This document shows, in pieces, positions 62,684-64,000 of a stretch of 64,000 nucleotides of DNA. The stretch spans positions 62,001 to 126,000 of the forward strand of contig NZ_ATVI01000011.1 of assembly GCF_000420645.1 (NCBI RefSeq), given 5' to 3'. Numbering within the stretch: the first letter of the stretch is position 1; every line of letters begins with the position of its first letter. The notes beneath the pieces are model-generated. The model searched no databases, was not told where the DNA came from, and saw only the letters and a list, made by a program, of their open reading frames with translations. A program made the position numbers and the translations under genes. This DNA is from Nevskia ramosa DSM 11499. GTDB lineage: Bacteria; Pseudomonadota; Gammaproteobacteria; Nevskiales; Nevskiaceae.

Positions 62684-64000
62684 ATGAAACGAATGGCAGG
62701 CGACGAATACCGGGCAGCGGCGCTCCGGCCTAGACGGGAGGCCCGGCACCGGCTGGCGACGATGGTCGGCTGGCTGATGCTGGCCGCTGCGGTGTTCGCC
62801 GCGGTGCCGGCCCAGGCGGCCGCCCGCGTCGTCTACTCGCTCGGTCTGCATTCCAATGATGCCCGCCAGGGCGGAAGCTTCTATGGCTCCGGCAACAGTT
62901 CGAACAGCAATGGCGCGGTCCGCGGGCCGGATGGCAGCGTCTACGTCGCGACCAGCGGCCAGCTCAACGACGGCACCGTGCTCGCCCGCTATGCCGCCGA
63001 TGGCAGCTACACCGCGCTGCACTGGTTCAACGGCGGCCGGGCGCTGGACCTCGCCGGCACCACGATCAACGATCTTTCCGGGGCCCGCGGCACGCCGATC
63101 ATTGCCAGCGACGGCGCGTTGTACGGCGTCGCCGCGGCCGGCGGCGCCAATGGCAACGGCGGCGTCTATCGCGTGATCCTGTCCGGTGCCGATGCCGGCC
63201 AGTATCGGATCGTCTACAGCTTCAGCTGCGATACCGGCTGCGGCCCGTCCGGCAGCCTGGTCGAGAATGCCGATGGCCTGTTCTACGGCACCACCCGCAC
63301 CGGGCGCGGCAGCAACGATGTCGGCAGCGTCTACAGCCTGAGCAAGACCGGCACTCACGTGCTGCTGCACGGCTTTTCCAGCGCCAACCCGGCTGGCGGC
63401 AACGATCCGCAGTCGTCACTGACGCTCGGCGCCGATGGCGCCTACTACGGCAGCACCGTGTTCGGCGGCACCGGCGGCGGCGATGGCTGCAATGCCTGCG
63501 GCACGGTGTTCCGGATCACCACCGGCGGCGTCTTCACCACGCTGCACAGCATGACGGCCGGCGAAGGCAATCGGCCGATCGGCCGGCTGGCGCTCGGGGC
63601 CGACGGCAATCTCTACGGCACCAACGCCGCCGGCGGCGGCACCTCGACGTCCGGCAGCGTCTACAACGGCAGCGCCTTCCGGATCACTCCGGCCGGCACC
63701 TTCACCGTGCTGTTCCGCTTCATCGCCGACACCAGCATCGACGCCGCCAACACCGGCATCTATCCGGCCTCGGGCCTGATCACCGGCCCGGACGGCAACT
63801 TCTACGGCACCACCGAAAGCGCGGTGGCGACCAATGCCGTGCCGGGCTGCGCCGGTGCCGTGATCAATCTGACTTCGCTCGGCCCGGCCGGCACCGTCTA
63901 CCGGCTGACGCCGGCCGGCGCGCTGACCACGCTGTCCTGCTTCACCTACGACAGCGCCGGCCGCTATGCCGACGGCACTGGCCCGGATGCGGCCTTGACG
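62684..64000 (+). CDS. Secreted GloVer-type repeat (beta-propeller-like) protein, 3' end beyond window
   Basis: At least 439 residues visible. A long N-terminal signal (LATMVGWLMLAAAVFAAV, cleavage after AQA near residue 45) precedes repeats with the pattern LYG(T/V)xxxGGxxGxGxVYR: GALYGVAAAGGANGNGGVYR, GLFYGTTRTGRGSNDVGSVY, GAYYGSTVFGGTGGGDGCNA and GNLYGTNAAGGGTSTSGSVY. These match the GloVer choice-of-anchor tandem repeat class found in large exported proteins. GGGAG precedes ATG 62684. It probably continues into anchor domains like the S8 proteases. Divergent from K2. Confidence 0.85.
   Translation, partial: MKRMAGDEYRAAALRPRREARHRLATMVGWLMLAAAVFAAVPAQAAARVVYSLGLHSNDARQGGSFYGSGNSSNSNGAVRGPDGSVYVATSGQLNDGTVLARYAADGSYTALHWFNGGRALDLAGTTINDLSGARGTPIIASDGALYGVAAAGGANGNGGVYRVILSGADAGQYRIVYSFSCDTGCGPSGSLVENADGLFYGTTRTGRGSNDVGSVYSLSKTGTHVLLHGFSSANPAGGNDPQSSLTLGADGAYYGSTVFGGTGGGDGCNACGTVFRITTGGVFTTLHSMTAGEGNRPIGRLALGADGNLYGTNAAGGGTSTSGSVYNGSAFRITPAGTFTVLFRFIADTSIDAANTGIYPASGLITGPDGNFYGTTESAVATNAVPGCAGAVINLTSLGPAGTVYRLTPAGALTTLSCFTYDSAGRYADGTGPDAALT

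Overview
This is a high-GC chromosomal window from a metabolically versatile Gram-negative bacterium. The DUF1302/DUF1329/Ycf48-like/MMPL operon, the PAH- and terpenoid-type catabolic genes and the many acyl-CoA genes resemble what is found in Gammaproteobacteria such as the Nevskiales (Nevskia/Solimonas relatives). That placement is an inference, because no rRNA or universal marker lies in the window. I see no tRNA, rRNA or CRISPR array.

Catabolic block (1-12 kb). A minus-strand operon carries a NahF-type salicylaldehyde dehydrogenase, a NahE-type hydratase-aldolase, a two-subunit LigA/LigB-type (class III) extradiol dioxygenase and a 2-hydroxychromene-2-carboxylate isomerase that runs off the left edge. 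Together these make up a naphthalene/PAH upper pathway. Two lower-GC genes (DUF2199 and a Cys-rich secreted protein) and a cupin follow. Next comes an Atu-like set: AtuA-family protein, enoyl-CoA hydratase, a divergent SDR plus acyl-CoA ligase, and a second hydratase.

Accessory block (12-29 kb). It contains a decayed, internally duplicated nitrilase fragment and a 2379-residue SpvB/FG-GAP/RHS protein with a probable papain-like C-terminal toxin and an overlapping lipoprotein gene. An AT-rich array of eight small secreted paralogues follows, several of them frameshifted, then a broken IS21-type IstB. The block ends with a two-gene locus encoding a metallo-beta-lactamase/C25 (gingipain-like) protease fusion plus a small basic protein, the best candidate here for an undescribed conflict or proteolysis system.

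Housekeeping and envelope block (29-49.5 kb). It holds an HNH nuclease, glyoxalase I, MsrA and MsrB, an isochorismatase-fold hydrolase and a 2OG-Fe oxygenase. The DUF1302-DUF1329-Ycf48-MMPL operon follows, then an SMP-30-like protein, an acyl-CoA synthetase, a DUF4442 thioesterase-like protein, PurU, a thioredoxin-fold protein, a CFA-like methyltransferase with a DUF1295 membrane protein, and two small lipoproteins.

Regulatory and secretion block (49.5-64 kb). Two paralogous proteins combine an OmpR-type winged helix, a Ser/Thr kinase, a membrane segment and TPR-like repeats. They are interleaved with two giant S8 proteases that share Calx-beta/choice-of-anchor-D tails and with a GloVer-repeat secreted protein that runs off the right edge. 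The regions upstream of all three secreted genes contain three or four direct repeats spaced 10-11 bp. That is the geometry expected for OmpR-family winged-helix binding and suggests a self-contained regulon.
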